DNA of 64,000 bases from NCBI RefSeq assembly GCF_030689305.1, contig NZ_JAUYVM010000007.1:1-64000 (forward strand). Direction: 5' to 3'. The stretch comes from Vibrio penaeicida (GTDB lineage Bacteria > Pseudomonadota > Gammaproteobacteria > Enterobacterales > Vibrionaceae). Below the pieces are notes generated by a model. That model searched no databases. It saw only the letters and a list, made by a program, of their open reading frames with translations, and was not told the DNA's origin. Shown here piece after piece: positions 19,504-28,914 of the stretch (position 1 is its first letter; each line of letters opens with the position of its first letter). A program made the translations under genes and the position numbers.

Positions 19504-20364
19504 TTAATCTTTTCCTATCAAATGATTTTCTAGATAGTGTGCAACGGCATCGTTCGCGTTGCTGCCAATGATTTCGTTGTTTGGTAGGGCAAGCTTCACT
19601 TTTTCATGGGATGTTTCCATGACCAATCCTTTGCCCGCCATAGCCAACATTTCGACGTCGTTCATACCATCACCAAAAGCAATACAGTTTTCAAGACCAA
19701 AGCCCAACTGCTTGGCAACGGCATCCAATGCTTCCCCTTTTGATACACAAGCCGCCATGACTTCTAAGCACCACGGTGTCGAGAATGCGATGTTCAGTTT
19801 GTCGCCAAATACGTCATTCAACTGGCTTTCAAATTGAACCAAATGTTCATGATCAGGGTAGGTGAAAAACAATTTAGCTATTCCATCGGTTGGTGCGTTA
19901 TCTACCTCAAAGCGTTGATACGTAAAGCCGGATTCCTCATGGAAGTTTTTGAGTTTTTCGTCTTCCCGATCCAATAACCACGATTCATTCTGATACAGGT
20001 GAATGATGATGTCTTTGTCTTCTTTTATGATATCGATGACAGGTTGCACCAACTCAGAAGGCACATCCTGGCTGTACACCAAGTTATCGTTGGTGTCGTG
20101 TACACGTGCACCATTTGACGTGATCATGTACGCAGGAATGCCCACTTGGCTACGAATTCCTGCTACGTCGACGTGGTGCCTACCTGTTGCGAAAATGAAG
20201 TGAATGCCTTGTTGATGCAGGGCTTTCAGCGTGGATTTACTGAATTCACTTAGCTGGTGGTTTGGCGCAAGGAGTGTACCGTCAAGGTCGGAAGCAACGA
20301 TGCTGAAGTTGGAATGGTCAATGTCAGAGCCGTTATGATTGGAATCGCTAGCAGTGGTCTTCAT
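19504..20364 (-). CDS. yigL: Cof-type HAD sugar phosphatase YigL
   Basis: 286 residues. HAD class IIB with motif I VASDLDGTLL (about 23-32), the FATGRHHVDV segment, ITSNGARVHD, and motif IV IAFGDGMNDVEML. The combination matches E. coli YigL, a pyridoxal-phosphate and hexose-phosphate phosphatase activated during phosphosugar stress through SgrS. About 20 extra N-terminal residues precede the conserved start. The order rhtB-pldB-yigL is shared with E. coli. Confidence 0.92.
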   Translation of the reverse strand: MKTTASDSNHNGSDIDHSNFSIVASDLDGTLLAPNHQLSEFSKSTLKALHQQGIHFIFATGRHHVDVAGIRSQVGIPAYMITSNGARVHDTNDNLVYSQDVPSELVQPVIDIIKEDKDIIIHLYQNESWLLDREDEKLKNFHEESGFTYQRFEVDNAPTDGIAKLFFTYPDHEHLVQFESQLNDVFGDKLNIAFSTPWCLEVMAACVSKGEALDAVAKQLGFGLENCIAFGDGMNDVEMLAMAGKGLVMETSHEKVKLALPNNEIIGSNANDAVAHYLENHLIGKD

Positions 20365-20430
20365 AGGGTGTGTAGGTACTCGACGTTATTAATAAGGGAG
20401 TTATCACCCTAGTCTAATTCAGTCTCATGA

Positions 20431-20464
20431 CAAAAAAGAGGGTAATTCCGTATTTCCTCTTTTA
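20431..20464 (-). terminator. putative terminator after pldB
   Basis: Stem AAAAGAGG (20434-20441) / CCTCTTTT (20456-20463). Read on the minus strand it ends in a run of six T. It lies between the pldB stop and the yigL start, implying separate transcription of at least part of the yigL mRNA. Confidence 0.55.
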
Positions 20465-20495
20465 GGAATCTACTCTTTTTGATTCGGCTAATTGA

Positions 20496-21494
20496 TTACT
20501 CTTTCGATGTATTCCCCTGAAAGAACCTAAGAATACTTTCAAGGGCAGCGTTGCGTATATGATCTCGTTCGAACAGTAATTCATGCCTAGAATCGGGCAG
20601 GCTAACCATTTGTGTAACGCGTTTCCCGCGCTTTAGGTTTTGAATAAATTCTGATTGCGCTTGATTACTCACGATGATGTCATCGCCCGCTTGCAGTAAC
20701 AGCAGCGGTGTTTTTATGTCAGCGGCTTTATCCACACAGGTTTGCGCGGCTGTCAGGCTCTGCCATACCCAGCGGCTGCTTGGTCCGCCTAGCTTGAGCT
20801 GTGGCATGGATTCATATAAATCTCGGAACCATGTATAGCGTGTTTTACTAAATGTAAGAGGGTTGTTTTCGAAGGGTTTACTCCAATACGCCCCTTGACC
20901 CAGTGCAAAATTGGGTTTGTTTGAAAAGGTATCAATAAGCCCACTAAGAATCTTCGCAATTGGGCGCATGTACCAAGATAGATTCACCCCAAACATAGGA
21001 GCGCTCAGTGCCGTTGCAACAAACGGGTGATCGGCGTGGGTTTGCAAATATCGAGTGATGATTGCTCCCCCCATTGAATGTCCCAGCAAGAAGGACTGTT
21101 CGTAACGCGAGAAACCGAACTGTTCAACCATTAAAGCCATGTCGTCTACGTAATCACCAAAGTCCATCACGTGTCCTAATTCGGGATTTTCGGTGAGCCT
21201 ATCCGACAAACCTTGACCTTGATGATCGTAAGAGTAGATATCGTAACCTTGTTGGAATAAATCGAAGAAGAGTTCTTGGTATTTCCACGTACTTTCAATG
21301 CGCCCGTTCACGACCATAATGGCTTTAGTGTGCTTAGGAGAAGTCAGAGAGATCCAGTAAAGGCGGCGGCTATTGGTGCCCTGCGAGTAACCGTGTTGCC
21401 TTTGTTGCCAAAAAGGCGCAATCTGTTGGGCATAATATTGCGAAAAAGAGTCTTCCTGACTGAATGTGTAGTTGGAGGAGGCTAATTCGCTCAT
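20496..21494 (-). CDS. pldB: lysophospholipase L2
   Basis: 332 residues from the ATG of MSELASSNYT; the open frame runs 30 codons further into the intergenic promoter. Alpha/beta hydrolase with nucleophile elbow GHSMGG, the YDHQGQGLSDR segment and a C-terminal SRHELLFE histidine. PldB hydrolyses lysophospholipids at the inner membrane. Divergent from rhtB. Confidence 0.93.
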   Translation of the reverse strand: MSELASSNYTFSQEDSFSQYYAQQIAPFWQQRQHGYSQGTNSRRLYWISLTSPKHTKAIMVVNGRIESTWKYQELFFDLFQQGYDIYSYDHQGQGLSDRLTENPELGHVMDFGDYVDDMALMVEQFGFSRYEQSFLLGHSMGGAIITRYLQTHADHPFVATALSAPMFGVNLSWYMRPIAKILSGLIDTFSNKPNFALGQGAYWSKPFENNPLTFSKTRYTWFRDLYESMPQLKLGGPSSRWVWQSLTAAQTCVDKAADIKTPLLLLQAGDDIIVSNQAQSEFIQNLKRGKRVTQMVSLPDSRHELLFERDHIRNAALESILRFFQGNTSKE

Positions 21495-21572
21495 GGTTTT
21501 CTCTGTTAGATTGTCGACTATAGGTATATTGTACGCCGAAAGTGACGATTGAATGTAAAAAGGATGGCAGAA

Positions 21573-22190
21573 ATGGATACCCAAGTTTTGTTGACCTATA
21601 TCGCCACTGCAATCATTTTTAGTTTCGCACCGGGCTCAGGAACTGTGAACTCGATCAGCAATGGTATCAATTATGGGATACGCAAGTCGTTACCGGCGAT
21701 CTTGGGTTTACAAATTGGGCTTACCTTTCATATTGTCTTAGTAGGAGCAGGGATAGGCGCCTTGGTTGCACAGTCTGCAATAGCATTTACTGTTATTAAG
21801 TGGGTTGGAGTGGTCTATCTAATTTTACTTGGTATGCAAAAGTGGCGAGAAACCAAGAGCTTAACCGTTTCTACAGAGCCAAAACAAGTGTCAGGATGGC
21901 AATTGATGCGGAGTGCCACTTTGATCAATTTGACCAATCCGAAGTCGATTGTTTTCCTCGTAGCCCTGTTTCCACAGTTTATCGATCCGGCTCAAGATCA
22001 GATGACTCAGCTTATTGTGCTTGGTGTGACCACTGTTGTAATTGATATTTTTGTCATGATTTTTTACACCGGAATGGCTGCGCATTTAGGTCGGTTTATC
22101 CGATCAGGAAAGATGATGTCGAGAATGAACCGGATTTTTGGCTCTATGTTTATCGGTTGCGGAGCTTTGTTGGCGACGGCAAGAGCTTAA
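21573..22190 (+). CDS. rhtB: homoserine/homoserine-lactone efflux protein RhtB
   Basis: 205 residues, LysE/RhtB family with about six membrane segments. The signature FAPGSGTVNSI near the N-terminus and LINLTNPKSIVFLVALFPQF are nearly identical to E. coli RhtB. The ATG of MDTQVLL is chosen because AAGGA lies eight bases before it; two upstream in-frame ATGs are worse placed. Exports homoserine and threonine. Confidence 0.93.
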   Translation: MDTQVLLTYIATAIIFSFAPGSGTVNSISNGINYGIRKSLPAILGLQIGLTFHIVLVGAGIGALVAQSAIAFTVIKWVGVVYLILLGMQKWRETKSLTVSTEPKQVSGWQLMRSATLINLTNPKSIVFLVALFPQFIDPAQDQMTQLIVLGVTTVVIDIFVMIFYTGMAAHLGRFIRSGKMMSRMNRIFGSMFIGCGALLATARA

Positions 22191-22292
22191 CGCATTGGTG
22201 GATATTAACAATTTGGACTACCGATACGCATGGAAATACGGTATCTTCTCGGACCAGTGATACCTTTAGTTTGTGGTTTTGGGTAATTATCT

Positions 22293-23552
22293 ATGTACAC
22301 CTATGTTGCACGGCAACCTATTCTGAATAATAAATGCCAAACCATAGGCTATGAACTGCTGTTCAGAGACGGGGAGCACAACGCATTTCCCGTTCACGTT
22401 GACTCAAATCGAGCGACTTACCGTTTGATCGTCGAGAACTTCCTCTCTTTTGGAAGTAATGCGACGTCTAAAGCTTCTCGCTACTTCATTAACTTCCCTC
22501 ACGAAAGCTTGGTTCGAATGCTTCCAATGGCATTGCCCAAAGAGCAAATCATTGTAGAAGTGCTGGAAACATGCCGCCCAACCGACGATTTACTGCACGC
22601 GATCCGCTATTTACATCGCCACGGCTATGCCATTGCGTTGGACGATTTTGATTTGGGCGCAGAGTGGGAGCGATTTGTTCCTTACGCAAAAATCATCAAG
22701 ATAGATCTGATGCAAGTGGGTATCGAGCAAGCGTGCGAATACGTTCGTCAAAAGTTAGCTGCTGGGTCAAAATGTAAATTCTTAGCTGAACGTGTTGAAA
22801 CGTATCAGGAATTTGAAGCGGCTCGTGAGGCGGGTTTCGATTTCTTCCAAGGCTTTTTCTTCAGCAAGCCTGAAGTCATCCGTAATCGCGCAGTCAAACC
22901 AGAGCAAATGCTTGCCCTTGAGCTCTTTCAAGAAGTTTGCCAAGCCGATGTCGACTATGATCGCGTCGAAATGTTGGTCACTCAGGATGTGACACTCAGT
23001 TATCAATTATTGCGTTTTGTAAACGGCATGACGCCAAGGATTTCCGTGCCTATTTCCTCTTTTAGGCAAGCCTTGGTCTACCTTGGGCAGGATAAGCTTA
23101 AACAGTTTGTTTCCTTGGTTGTTGCTTCTTATGTTTCGAACAAGAAACCATTGGAATTGCATAAACTGTCTTTGCAGCGTGCGCGTTTCTGTCACCTAAT
23201 GACTCGCTATCGTCCCTTTGATAGCCAACGTGATCAAGCATTCATCATTGGATTGTTTTCATTGTTGGATTCTTTTCTCGACCATTCCATGGACAGTTTA
23301 CTCGAGCAACTCCCATTATGTGCTGAAATCAACATTGCCTTGCTCCAGCGTGAAGGGCCTCTGGGTCAGTTGTTGACGCTTGAAGAACGCTTTGAAAATG
23401 CTGATTGGGATGGCGTGGAAAGTTTGTGCCAATCACTGCAGCTGAAAGTGGACGATGTCCGAAACGAACTTCACGAAGCGATGAACTGGAGTGAGCACAT
23501 GCAAGCAATGATTCTAACCAATGTGAAGCCGCCCAAAGCTGTCGGTGGGTAA
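22293..23552 (+). CDS. EAL-HDOD signalling protein (YuxH type)
   Basis: 419 residues. An N-terminal EAL domain (about 1-205) is joined to a HDOD domain (about 210-400). The EAL motif reads ELL (YELLFRDG), and N (INFPHES), E (EVLETC), DD (LDDFDLG), K (KIDLMQ), E (LAERVE) and Q (FFQGFFF) are kept, but the catalytic loop reads DDFD rather than DDFG, so turnover of c-di-GMP is uncertain. Vibrio relatives influence motility and biofilm. Soluble, no sensor domain. Confidence 0.9.
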   Translation: MYTYVARQPILNNKCQTIGYELLFRDGEHNAFPVHVDSNRATYRLIVENFLSFGSNATSKASRYFINFPHESLVRMLPMALPKEQIIVEVLETCRPTDDLLHAIRYLHRHGYAIALDDFDLGAEWERFVPYAKIIKIDLMQVGIEQACEYVRQKLAAGSKCKFLAERVETYQEFEAAREAGFDFFQGFFFSKPEVIRNRAVKPEQMLALELFQEVCQADVDYDRVEMLVTQDVTLSYQLLRFVNGMTPRISVPISSFRQALVYLGQDKLKQFVSLVVASYVSNKKPLELHKLSLQRARFCHLMTRYRPFDSQRDQAFIIGLFSLLDSFLDHSMDSLLEQLPLCAEINIALLQREGPLGQLLTLEERFENADWDGVESLCQSLQLKVDDVRNELHEAMNWSEHMQAMILTNVKPPKAVGG

Positions 23553-23641
23553 TTGAGCTGATTGATTCACTGTTACCCCTTTCCGTTATATGACAATTCT
23601 ATTAATTTGATCTTTCTCTCTTGACCTAAGTTCGTTATTTT

Positions 23642-23671
23642 TTAATATATATGGATATGCGAATATATTAA
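23642..23671. promoter_or_regulatory. candidate ArsR operator
   Basis: Inverted repeat TTAATATAT (23642-23650) / ATATATTAA (23663-23671) with a 12-base centre containing ATGCGAATAT, of the AT-rich type bound by ArsR/SmtB proteins. It ends at the arsR start, so autorepression is expected. Confidence 0.6.
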
Positions 23672-23680
23672 GAGATGGCT

Positions 23681-24013
23681 ATGTTACCTCACCTGTTTTT
23701 CAAGATGCTGTCAGACGAAACACGTTTGAGATGCTTACTGCTGCTCGCCCGAGAAGGCAGCCTTTGTGTATGTGAACTAATGGATGCATTGGAAGAAAGC
23801 CAGCCCAAAATCTCACGCCACCTTGCGCAATTAAGACAGTCCGGTGTGTTGTTGGATGAACGCCGAGGGCAATGGGTGTATTACCAAATCTCTTCAGAAT
23901 TACCTGAATGGTTAAGCAATGTGATTGATGGTATTGCGACTTCAGAAAGTTTGAAAGTGCAGTATCAAGCCGATATAGAACGTTTGAATCGCGCTGACAG
24001 ACCATGCCAGTAG
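23681..24013 (+). CDS. arsR: ArsR-family arsenic-responsive repressor
   Basis: 110 residues from the ATG of MLPHLFF; an ATG two codons upstream (23675) is an alternative with a poorer RBS distance. Winged-helix ArsR fold with C29 and C31 in SLCVCELM, the As(III)-binding position in classical ArsR, and another cysteine at C18. The first gene of arsR - gapdh - phosphatase - arsJ, with a palindromic operator overlapping its start. Confidence 0.93.
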   Translation: MLPHLFFKMLSDETRLRCLLLLAREGSLCVCELMDALEESQPKISRHLAQLRQSGVLLDERRGQWVYYQISSELPEWLSNVIDGIATSESLKVQYQADIERLNRADRPCQ

Positions 24014-24072
24014 CTCCCAGTCACCTTAAAGTTACTTGGGTACAACAGTTTCCCTAAATGGAAGATAAAACG

Positions 24073-25074
24073 ATGACGATTAAAGTAGGAATTAACGGTT
24101 TTGGCAGAATTGGTCGCCTAGCATTGCGCGCGGCGTTTGACTGGTCCGAAATCGAATTTGTTCACATTAATGATGTGGCAGGAAATGCAGAAACCTTAGG
24201 CCACTTGCTGGAGTTTGATTCCGTTCAGGGGCGCTGGCACCACGAAGTGAGTGTCGATAATGGCGATATTGTTGTCAATGATCAGCGAATCTCGACGTCA
24301 CAAAATGCCTCCATTGCGGATACCGATTGGTCGGGCTGCGACGTGGTGATTGAAGCAACGGGCGTGCATCGCAAAACCTCTTTCTTGAACCAGTACTTAG
24401 ATCAGGGTGTGAAGCGTGTTGTGGTATCAGCACCAGTAAAAGAAGAAGGCATAGCGAACATCGTGGTGGGTGTGAACGACCACATTTTCGACCCTGAGAC
24501 GCATAAAATTGTTACCGCAGCTTCTTGCACCACCAACTGCATTGCACCTGTTGTGAAAGTTATTCACGAGAAGCTTGGGATAGCACAAGCCTCTTTCACG
24601 ACGATTCATGACTTAACCAATACCCAAACCATTTTAGATACGCCTCATAAAGACCTTCGCCGTGCACGCGCGTGTGGAATGAGTTTGATTCCAACCACAA
24701 CGGGCAGCGCGACCGCGATTGTGGAAATTTTCCCAGAGCTAAAAGATAAGATTAACGGACACGCGGTGCGCGTACCTTTAGCCAATGCTTCTTTAACCGA
24801 TATCATTTTTGATGTGAAAAAGGATACCACTCCAGAAGAAGTGAACGCCTTGCTTAAAGAAGCATCTGAAGGCGAACTGAAGGGTATTCTTGGTTTTGAA
24901 GAGCGTCCACTGGTATCGATCGATTATAAAGGCGACCAACGCTCTACCATTGTCGATGCGCTTTCAACCATGGTTGTGGGAACACGAATGGTGAAAATCT
25001 ATGCGTGGTATGACAATGAAATGGGCTATGCGACTCGTACCGCTGAATTGGTTCGTAATGTTGGCTTGGTATAG
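24073..25074 (+). CDS. ArsJ-associated glyceraldehyde-3-phosphate dehydrogenase
   Basis: 333 residues from the ATG of MTIKVGING, preceded by GGAAGA. The Rossmann motif INGFGRIGR and active site ASCTTNC with the catalytic cysteine near 152 are intact. In ars operons this paralogue adds arsenate to glyceraldehyde 3-phosphate, giving 1-arseno-3-phosphoglycerate, which ArsJ exports and which then breaks down outside. The gap to the next gene is 12 bases. Context separates it from glycolytic GapA. Confidence 0.95.
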   Translation: MTIKVGINGFGRIGRLALRAAFDWSEIEFVHINDVAGNAETLGHLLEFDSVQGRWHHEVSVDNGDIVVNDQRISTSQNASIADTDWSGCDVVIEATGVHRKTSFLNQYLDQGVKRVVVSAPVKEEGIANIVVGVNDHIFDPETHKIVTAASCTTNCIAPVVKVIHEKLGIAQASFTTIHDLTNTQTILDTPHKDLRRARACGMSLIPTTTGSATAIVEIFPELKDKINGHAVRVPLANASLTDIIFDVKKDTTPEEVNALLKEASEGELKGILGFEERPLVSIDYKGDQRSTIVDALSTMVVGTRMVKIYAWYDNEMGYATRTAELVRNVGLV

Positions 25075-25086
25075 AGAGGAAAAAAC

Positions 25087-25590
25087 ATGTCTCACCCTAC
25101 TTGGAATTTAGATTTAGAAATCGGTGGTTTGGTTTTAACGCCTTGCCCAGGTACAAAAGGCGTTCCATTAGAGGATTCTCTGAAGCAGCTTCAATCTCAA
25201 GGTGTACAAGCGATAGTCACCGCTTTGAGTAATGCTGAACTTGCCAGCAAAGACGTTGCAGAGCTTGGAGCATTAACCGAGCAATTGGGTATGAAGTGGT
25301 TTCAAATTGAAATTGAAGACGATTGCGCACCGAGCGAAGCGTTTGATATTAAATGGCAAAACGCCAGCCCAGACTTACACGCCATTCTCGAAGAAGACGG
25401 TAACGTAGCCATGCACTGCATGGGAGGCTCGGGACGTACAGGTTTGTTCGCCGCTCACCTATTACTGGAACAAGGCTGGGCGTTGGATGACATCATCCGG
25501 GAAGTACAGGCACTTCGTCCGGGCGCGTTTACCAAACCCGTACAAGTTGACTACATTGAGCGTGTGGCATCCGACTATACATCGAAGTAA
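25087..25590 (+). CDS. CDKN3-like dual-specificity/tyrosine phosphatase in the ars operon
   Basis: 167 residues. The Cx5R phosphatase loop HCMGGSGRTG places C111 and R117, with acidic residues EIEDDC (about 75-80) where the general acid of the family should be. The fold is of the CDC14/CDKN3 group, not the low-molecular-weight PTP group used by ArsC, and the typical ArsC redox cysteines are absent. It lies between the GAPDH and arsJ, so it probably supports arsenate detoxification, but its substrate is unknown. Confidence 0.85.
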   Translation: MSHPTWNLDLEIGGLVLTPCPGTKGVPLEDSLKQLQSQGVQAIVTALSNAELASKDVAELGALTEQLGMKWFQIEIEDDCAPSEAFDIKWQNASPDLHAILEEDGNVAMHCMGGSGRTGLFAAHLLLEQGWALDDIIREVQALRPGAFTKPVQVDYIERVASDYTSK

Positions 25591-25624
25591 GGCGATCTCT
25601 TGTGAGATAGATTGATCGTTTAAA

Positions 25625-25653
25625 AGCTTTGGGATCATGGTGATCTCAAAGCT
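25625..25653 (+). other. long stem-loop before arsJ
   Basis: AGCTTTGGGATCA (25625-25637) pairs with TGATCTCAAAGCT (25641-25653) with one G-T wobble and a 3-base loop. No T run follows, so a simple terminator is unlikely; an mRNA processing or stability element between the phosphatase gene and arsJ is more plausible. Confidence 0.65.
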
Positions 25654-25706
25654 CTATTGCCTAGGTCGACAGACCATAGCCCTTACTGCCAAACATGGGA
25701 GTTTTC

Positions 25707-26930
25707 ATGTTTTCAGGTTTGAGTAAAAGTGTTCGCCAATACATGTTGGTGACGTTCAACTATTGGAACTTCACACTCACCGATGGTGCACTCAGAATGC
25801 TGGTGGTGCTGTATTTCCATGATTTGGGTTACAGCACGTTGGCTATCGCCTCGCTGTTTCTTTTCTATGAATTTTTTGGGGTCGTGACCAATCTCATCGG
25901 GGGGTGGTTGGGGGCGAGGTTAGGCTTGAACCGAACCATGAATATCGGTTTAGGAATGCAAATCGTCGCCTTGGTGATGCTAGCGGTGCCTGCGATGTGG
26001 CTCACCATTCCTTGGGTTATGGCGGCGCAAGCGCTTTCGGGAATTGCTAAAGATCTGAACAAGATGAGTGCCAAAAGTGCCATTAAAACGCTGGTACCGG
26101 AAGAAGACCAAGGTGGGTTGTACAAATGGGTCGCTATCCTCACTGGTTCTAAGAATGCGCTTAAAGGTGCGGGCTTCTTTATTGGTGGATTATTACTGTC
26201 TCTTATCGGCTTTAAAGCGTCGGTATTGGTGATGGCCGGTGTGTTGTCTTTGGTGTTGGTTGGTAGCCTAATCGCACTTGAAAGCAACATGGGGAAGGCG
26301 AAGAACAAACCTAAATTCAGCCAAATTTTCTCTAAGTCTGAAAGCATCAATATCCTTTCTGCAGCCCGTATGTTTTTGTTCGGTGCACGAGATGTTTGGT
26401 TTGTCGTGGCGTTACCTGTTTATCTCGGTTCAGTATTTGGTTGGGATCACCTATGGGTGGGCGGGTTCCTCGCGAGTTGGGTTATTGCCTATGGTTTGGT
26501 ACAAGGTTTTGCGCCCAACATTACCGGTAAAGCGCAAGGGCGTGTCCCCGATGGTTCCGCTGCATTGTATTGGGCACTGCTGTTGGCAGGCATCACGGGT
26601 GTGATTGCGTATGCCGTTCAAATGTCGTGGTATCCACAGTGGGTTATCGTGATTGGCTTAATGGTATTTGGGGCAGTATTTGCGGTTAACTCGTCTCTGC
26701 ATTCCTACCTGATAGTGAGCTATGCCAAAGGCGACGGGGTTTCGCTCGATGTTGGCTTTTACTACATGGCTAACGCAATGGGAAGGTTGATAGGCACGGT
26801 ATTATCAGGCTGGGTCTTTCAGGTAGCGGGATTGTCGGCATGTTTGTGGGTGTCGTTCGGCTTCTTAGTGTTAACCGCTGTAATTAGTATTAAGTTGCCC
26901 AAACATAAAGTGGCGGAACCTATCTCTTGA
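25707..26930 (+). CDS. arsJ: ArsJ organoarsenical efflux MFS permease
   Basis: 407 residues from the ATG of MFSGLSKSVRQ, with GGGAG six bases upstream; an ATG four codons earlier is possible. About twelve membrane segments, MFS-type. The N-terminus VRQYMLVTFNYWNFTLTDGA is characteristic of ArsJ. Exports 1-arseno-3-phosphoglycerate made by the adjacent GAPDH. A 116-base gap with a long hairpin separates it from the phosphatase gene. Confidence 0.95.
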   Translation: MFSGLSKSVRQYMLVTFNYWNFTLTDGALRMLVVLYFHDLGYSTLAIASLFLFYEFFGVVTNLIGGWLGARLGLNRTMNIGLGMQIVALVMLAVPAMWLTIPWVMAAQALSGIAKDLNKMSAKSAIKTLVPEEDQGGLYKWVAILTGSKNALKGAGFFIGGLLLSLIGFKASVLVMAGVLSLVLVGSLIALESNMGKAKNKPKFSQIFSKSESINILSAARMFLFGARDVWFVVALPVYLGSVFGWDHLWVGGFLASWVIAYGLVQGFAPNITGKAQGRVPDGSAALYWALLLAGITGVIAYAVQMSWYPQWVIVIGLMVFGAVFAVNSSLHSYLIVSYAKGDGVSLDVGFYYMANAMGRLIGTVLSGWVFQVAGLSACLWVSFGFLVLTAVISIKLPKHKVAEPIS

Positions 26931-26940
26931 TGCAGAATAG

Positions 26941-26969
26941 AGAGGCTGCTAACCATGCAGCCTCTTTTT
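26941..26969 (+). terminator. terminator of the ars operon
   Basis: Stem AGAGGCTGC (26941-26949) / GCAGCCTCT (26957-26965) with a 7-base loop and a T run, just after arsJ. Confidence 0.9.
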
Positions 26970-27004
26970 CCTTAGGCAAACCCTTGAACAGATTCTAACG
27001 GGGT

Positions 27005-27808
27005 CTATTCGACTTGTGTTTTGAGGTCAAAAACAGACGATTTTGTACCAGCCAAAACTTTAGCACCATGTTTTATGGTGTATTCGTTTAGCTCAAAATC
27101 GCAAGCGTACCCTTTTGATTCCTTTATTAAACAAATTCCGGCTAGACAGTCCCATGGATACATTCTTGGTTCAAAATAGGCGACGAGCTTAGAGGCCGCT
27201 ACTTGGGCAAGCATCAGCGCTCCTGAACCATTCCTGATCACTTGCCCGCCGTTACCTAGTATGTAATCTATAGTAGCTACGACAGGCTCCTGAGAACCGA
27301 ATCGGTTGGTGCCTACTCCTGTCATACCATCTGATAGAGTCAGTTGATTGTTAACTTCCATTTTTCGATTGTTTAGGTATGCACCATTTCCAATTAGACC
27401 AGAGTAGCAATCCCCTTGGTTGGGGTCGTACACGACGCCTATGATGGGTTCACCTTTAGAAACAATGGCGATAGAGATGCTCCATGTCGGGATACCCGAT
27501 AGAAACATTTGAGTCCCATCAATGGGGTCGATTACCCAAGTGTATTCTGAATCTGTATTATCAAACCCTAGTTCTTCACCGAGAATTCCATCGTTTGGAA
27601 ATTCTGATTTGATGAGCTCTCGCATTAGAATTTCAGTTTCGCGATCGGCAATTGAAACGACATCGTGTGCATTCGATTTTTTCTCGACCGCTAGGGAAGC
27701 AAGATCATTGTAGTATTTCAGCGCAAGAATACCTGCTTTATGAGCGGTAGATATGGCGAACTGAAGCCGGCTTTCTTCCGGATTTACAGCCGAGTATTTT
27801 GTCATCAT
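27005..27808 (-). CDS. inositol-monophosphatase-family phosphatase of the ABC cassette
   Basis: 267 residues. Metal-site motifs GEELGFD, DPIDGTQMF and the C-terminal PWDC are intact, as in inositol monophosphatase, histidinol-phosphatase HisN and sugar phosphatases of this superfamily. The first ATG overlaps the stop of the ABC ATPase (TAATG) and has GGAGGT upstream, so it is the last gene of the importer operon. By context it may dephosphorylate the imported compound; this is inferred. Confidence 0.85.
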   Translation of the reverse strand: MMTKYSAVNPEESRLQFAISTAHKAGILALKYYNDLASLAVEKKSNAHDVVSIADRETEILMRELIKSEFPNDGILGEELGFDNTDSEYTWVIDPIDGTQMFLSGIPTWSISIAIVSKGEPIIGVVYDPNQGDCYSGLIGNGAYLNNRKMEVNNQLTLSDGMTGVGTNRFGSQEPVVATIDYILGNGGQVIRNGSGALMLAQVAASKLVAYFEPRMYPWDCLAGICLIKESKGYACDFELNEYTIKHGAKVLAGTKSSVFDLKTQVE

Positions 27809-28884
27809 TAAGATTTACCTCCTTGTTTCAAAAGCGCCAGATCACTCTGCCTGAAACTGATAGATACTTCTTGATTCACCGAGATACCATTATTGGAGTT
27901 ATCGGCGATGGCAAAAAGATCGCCTGCAGCCGTTTCTAATTCATATTCCATATGGTCTCCCAAAAATGACGCGACTTTGATTTTGCCTGACAAGGTGTTT
28001 GACTCTGAACTAGAGGATATTTGGATTGCACCGGGTCTGATGGCAAGGCGCCCCTTTCCATTTTTGGCATGTGCACAATTCAGTTCGAAGGTGTAGCCGA
28101 GTACATCAATTTTTGCGACACCCTCGTTAACCGCTACAACTAGGCAATCGACCAAGTTCGCCTCGCCAATGAAATCCGCAACAAATTCATTTTCTGGCTG
28201 AGCGTACAGTTCCTTCGGGGTTCCCACTTGTTCAATTTTACCGTTGTTCATGATGACTACTCGGTCAGATACTGCTAACGCTTCATCTTGATCGTGGGTT
28301 ACGTACAGTGCCGTGAGATTGAGCTTTTGTTGAATTTCTCGAATGTCAGTACGCACTTTTCGACGCAATCGCGCATCCAAGTTCGACAATGGTTCATCAA
28401 GAAGCAAAACCTGCGGTTCGAGTACCAGAGCTCTTGCCACAGCGACTCGTTGCTGTTGCCCACCGGATAATTCAGAGGGCAAACGTTCTCCGTACCCATC
28501 CAAACCCACTAAGCTTAAGCCTTCTTCTGCTTTCGTAATGGCGAGGTTTTTGGGCATGCCACCTGAAATAAGCCCGTACTGAACGTTCTCAGCGACAGAC
28601 ATATGTGGAAAGAGTGCGTAGGATTGAAACACCATAGCGACATCGCGTTCATTCGCTGGCAGGTTGGTGACATCTCTTCCACCAATGTTAATGGTACCCG
28701 AAGATGGATGTTCTAAGCCCGCTAGCATACGAAGGGTTGTTGTCTTTCCACAGCCAGAAGGGCCAAGGAGTGTGACTAATTCCCCAGGTCGAAGTTGAAA
28801 GTCGAGATCGGGGACAGCAGTAAAATCGCCGTATTTTTTGCAGATGCTAGAAAAATCAACCGCACCTTTTTTTGAACTATTCAT
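27808..28884 (-). CDS. Fbp/Afu-type ABC importer ATPase
   Basis: 358 residues. Walker A GPSGCGKTT, signature LSGGQQQRVAVARA, Walker B LLLDEPLSNLDA and the switch histidine (YVTHDQDEA) are present, followed by a C-terminal TOBE-like domain (about 240-350). This is the FbpC/PotA subgroup. Energises the fused permease encoded 30 bases upstream. Confidence 0.92.
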   Translation of the reverse strand: MNSSKKGAVDFSSICKKYGDFTAVPDLDFQLRPGELVTLLGPSGCGKTTTLRMLAGLEHPSSGTINIGGRDVTNLPANERDVAMVFQSYALFPHMSVAENVQYGLISGGMPKNLAITKAEEGLSLVGLDGYGERLPSELSGGQQQRVAVARALVLEPQVLLLDEPLSNLDARLRRKVRTDIREIQQKLNLTALYVTHDQDEALAVSDRVVIMNNGKIEQVGTPKELYAQPENEFVADFIGEANLVDCLVVAVNEGVAKIDVLGYTFELNCAHAKNGKGRLAIRPGAIQISSSSESNTLSGKIKVASFLGDHMEYELETAAGDLFAIADNSNNGISVNQEVSISFRQSDLALLKQGGKS

Positions 28885-28914
28885 TTAGCTTAATTCCTTA
28901 TTCTAGGCTTTGGA

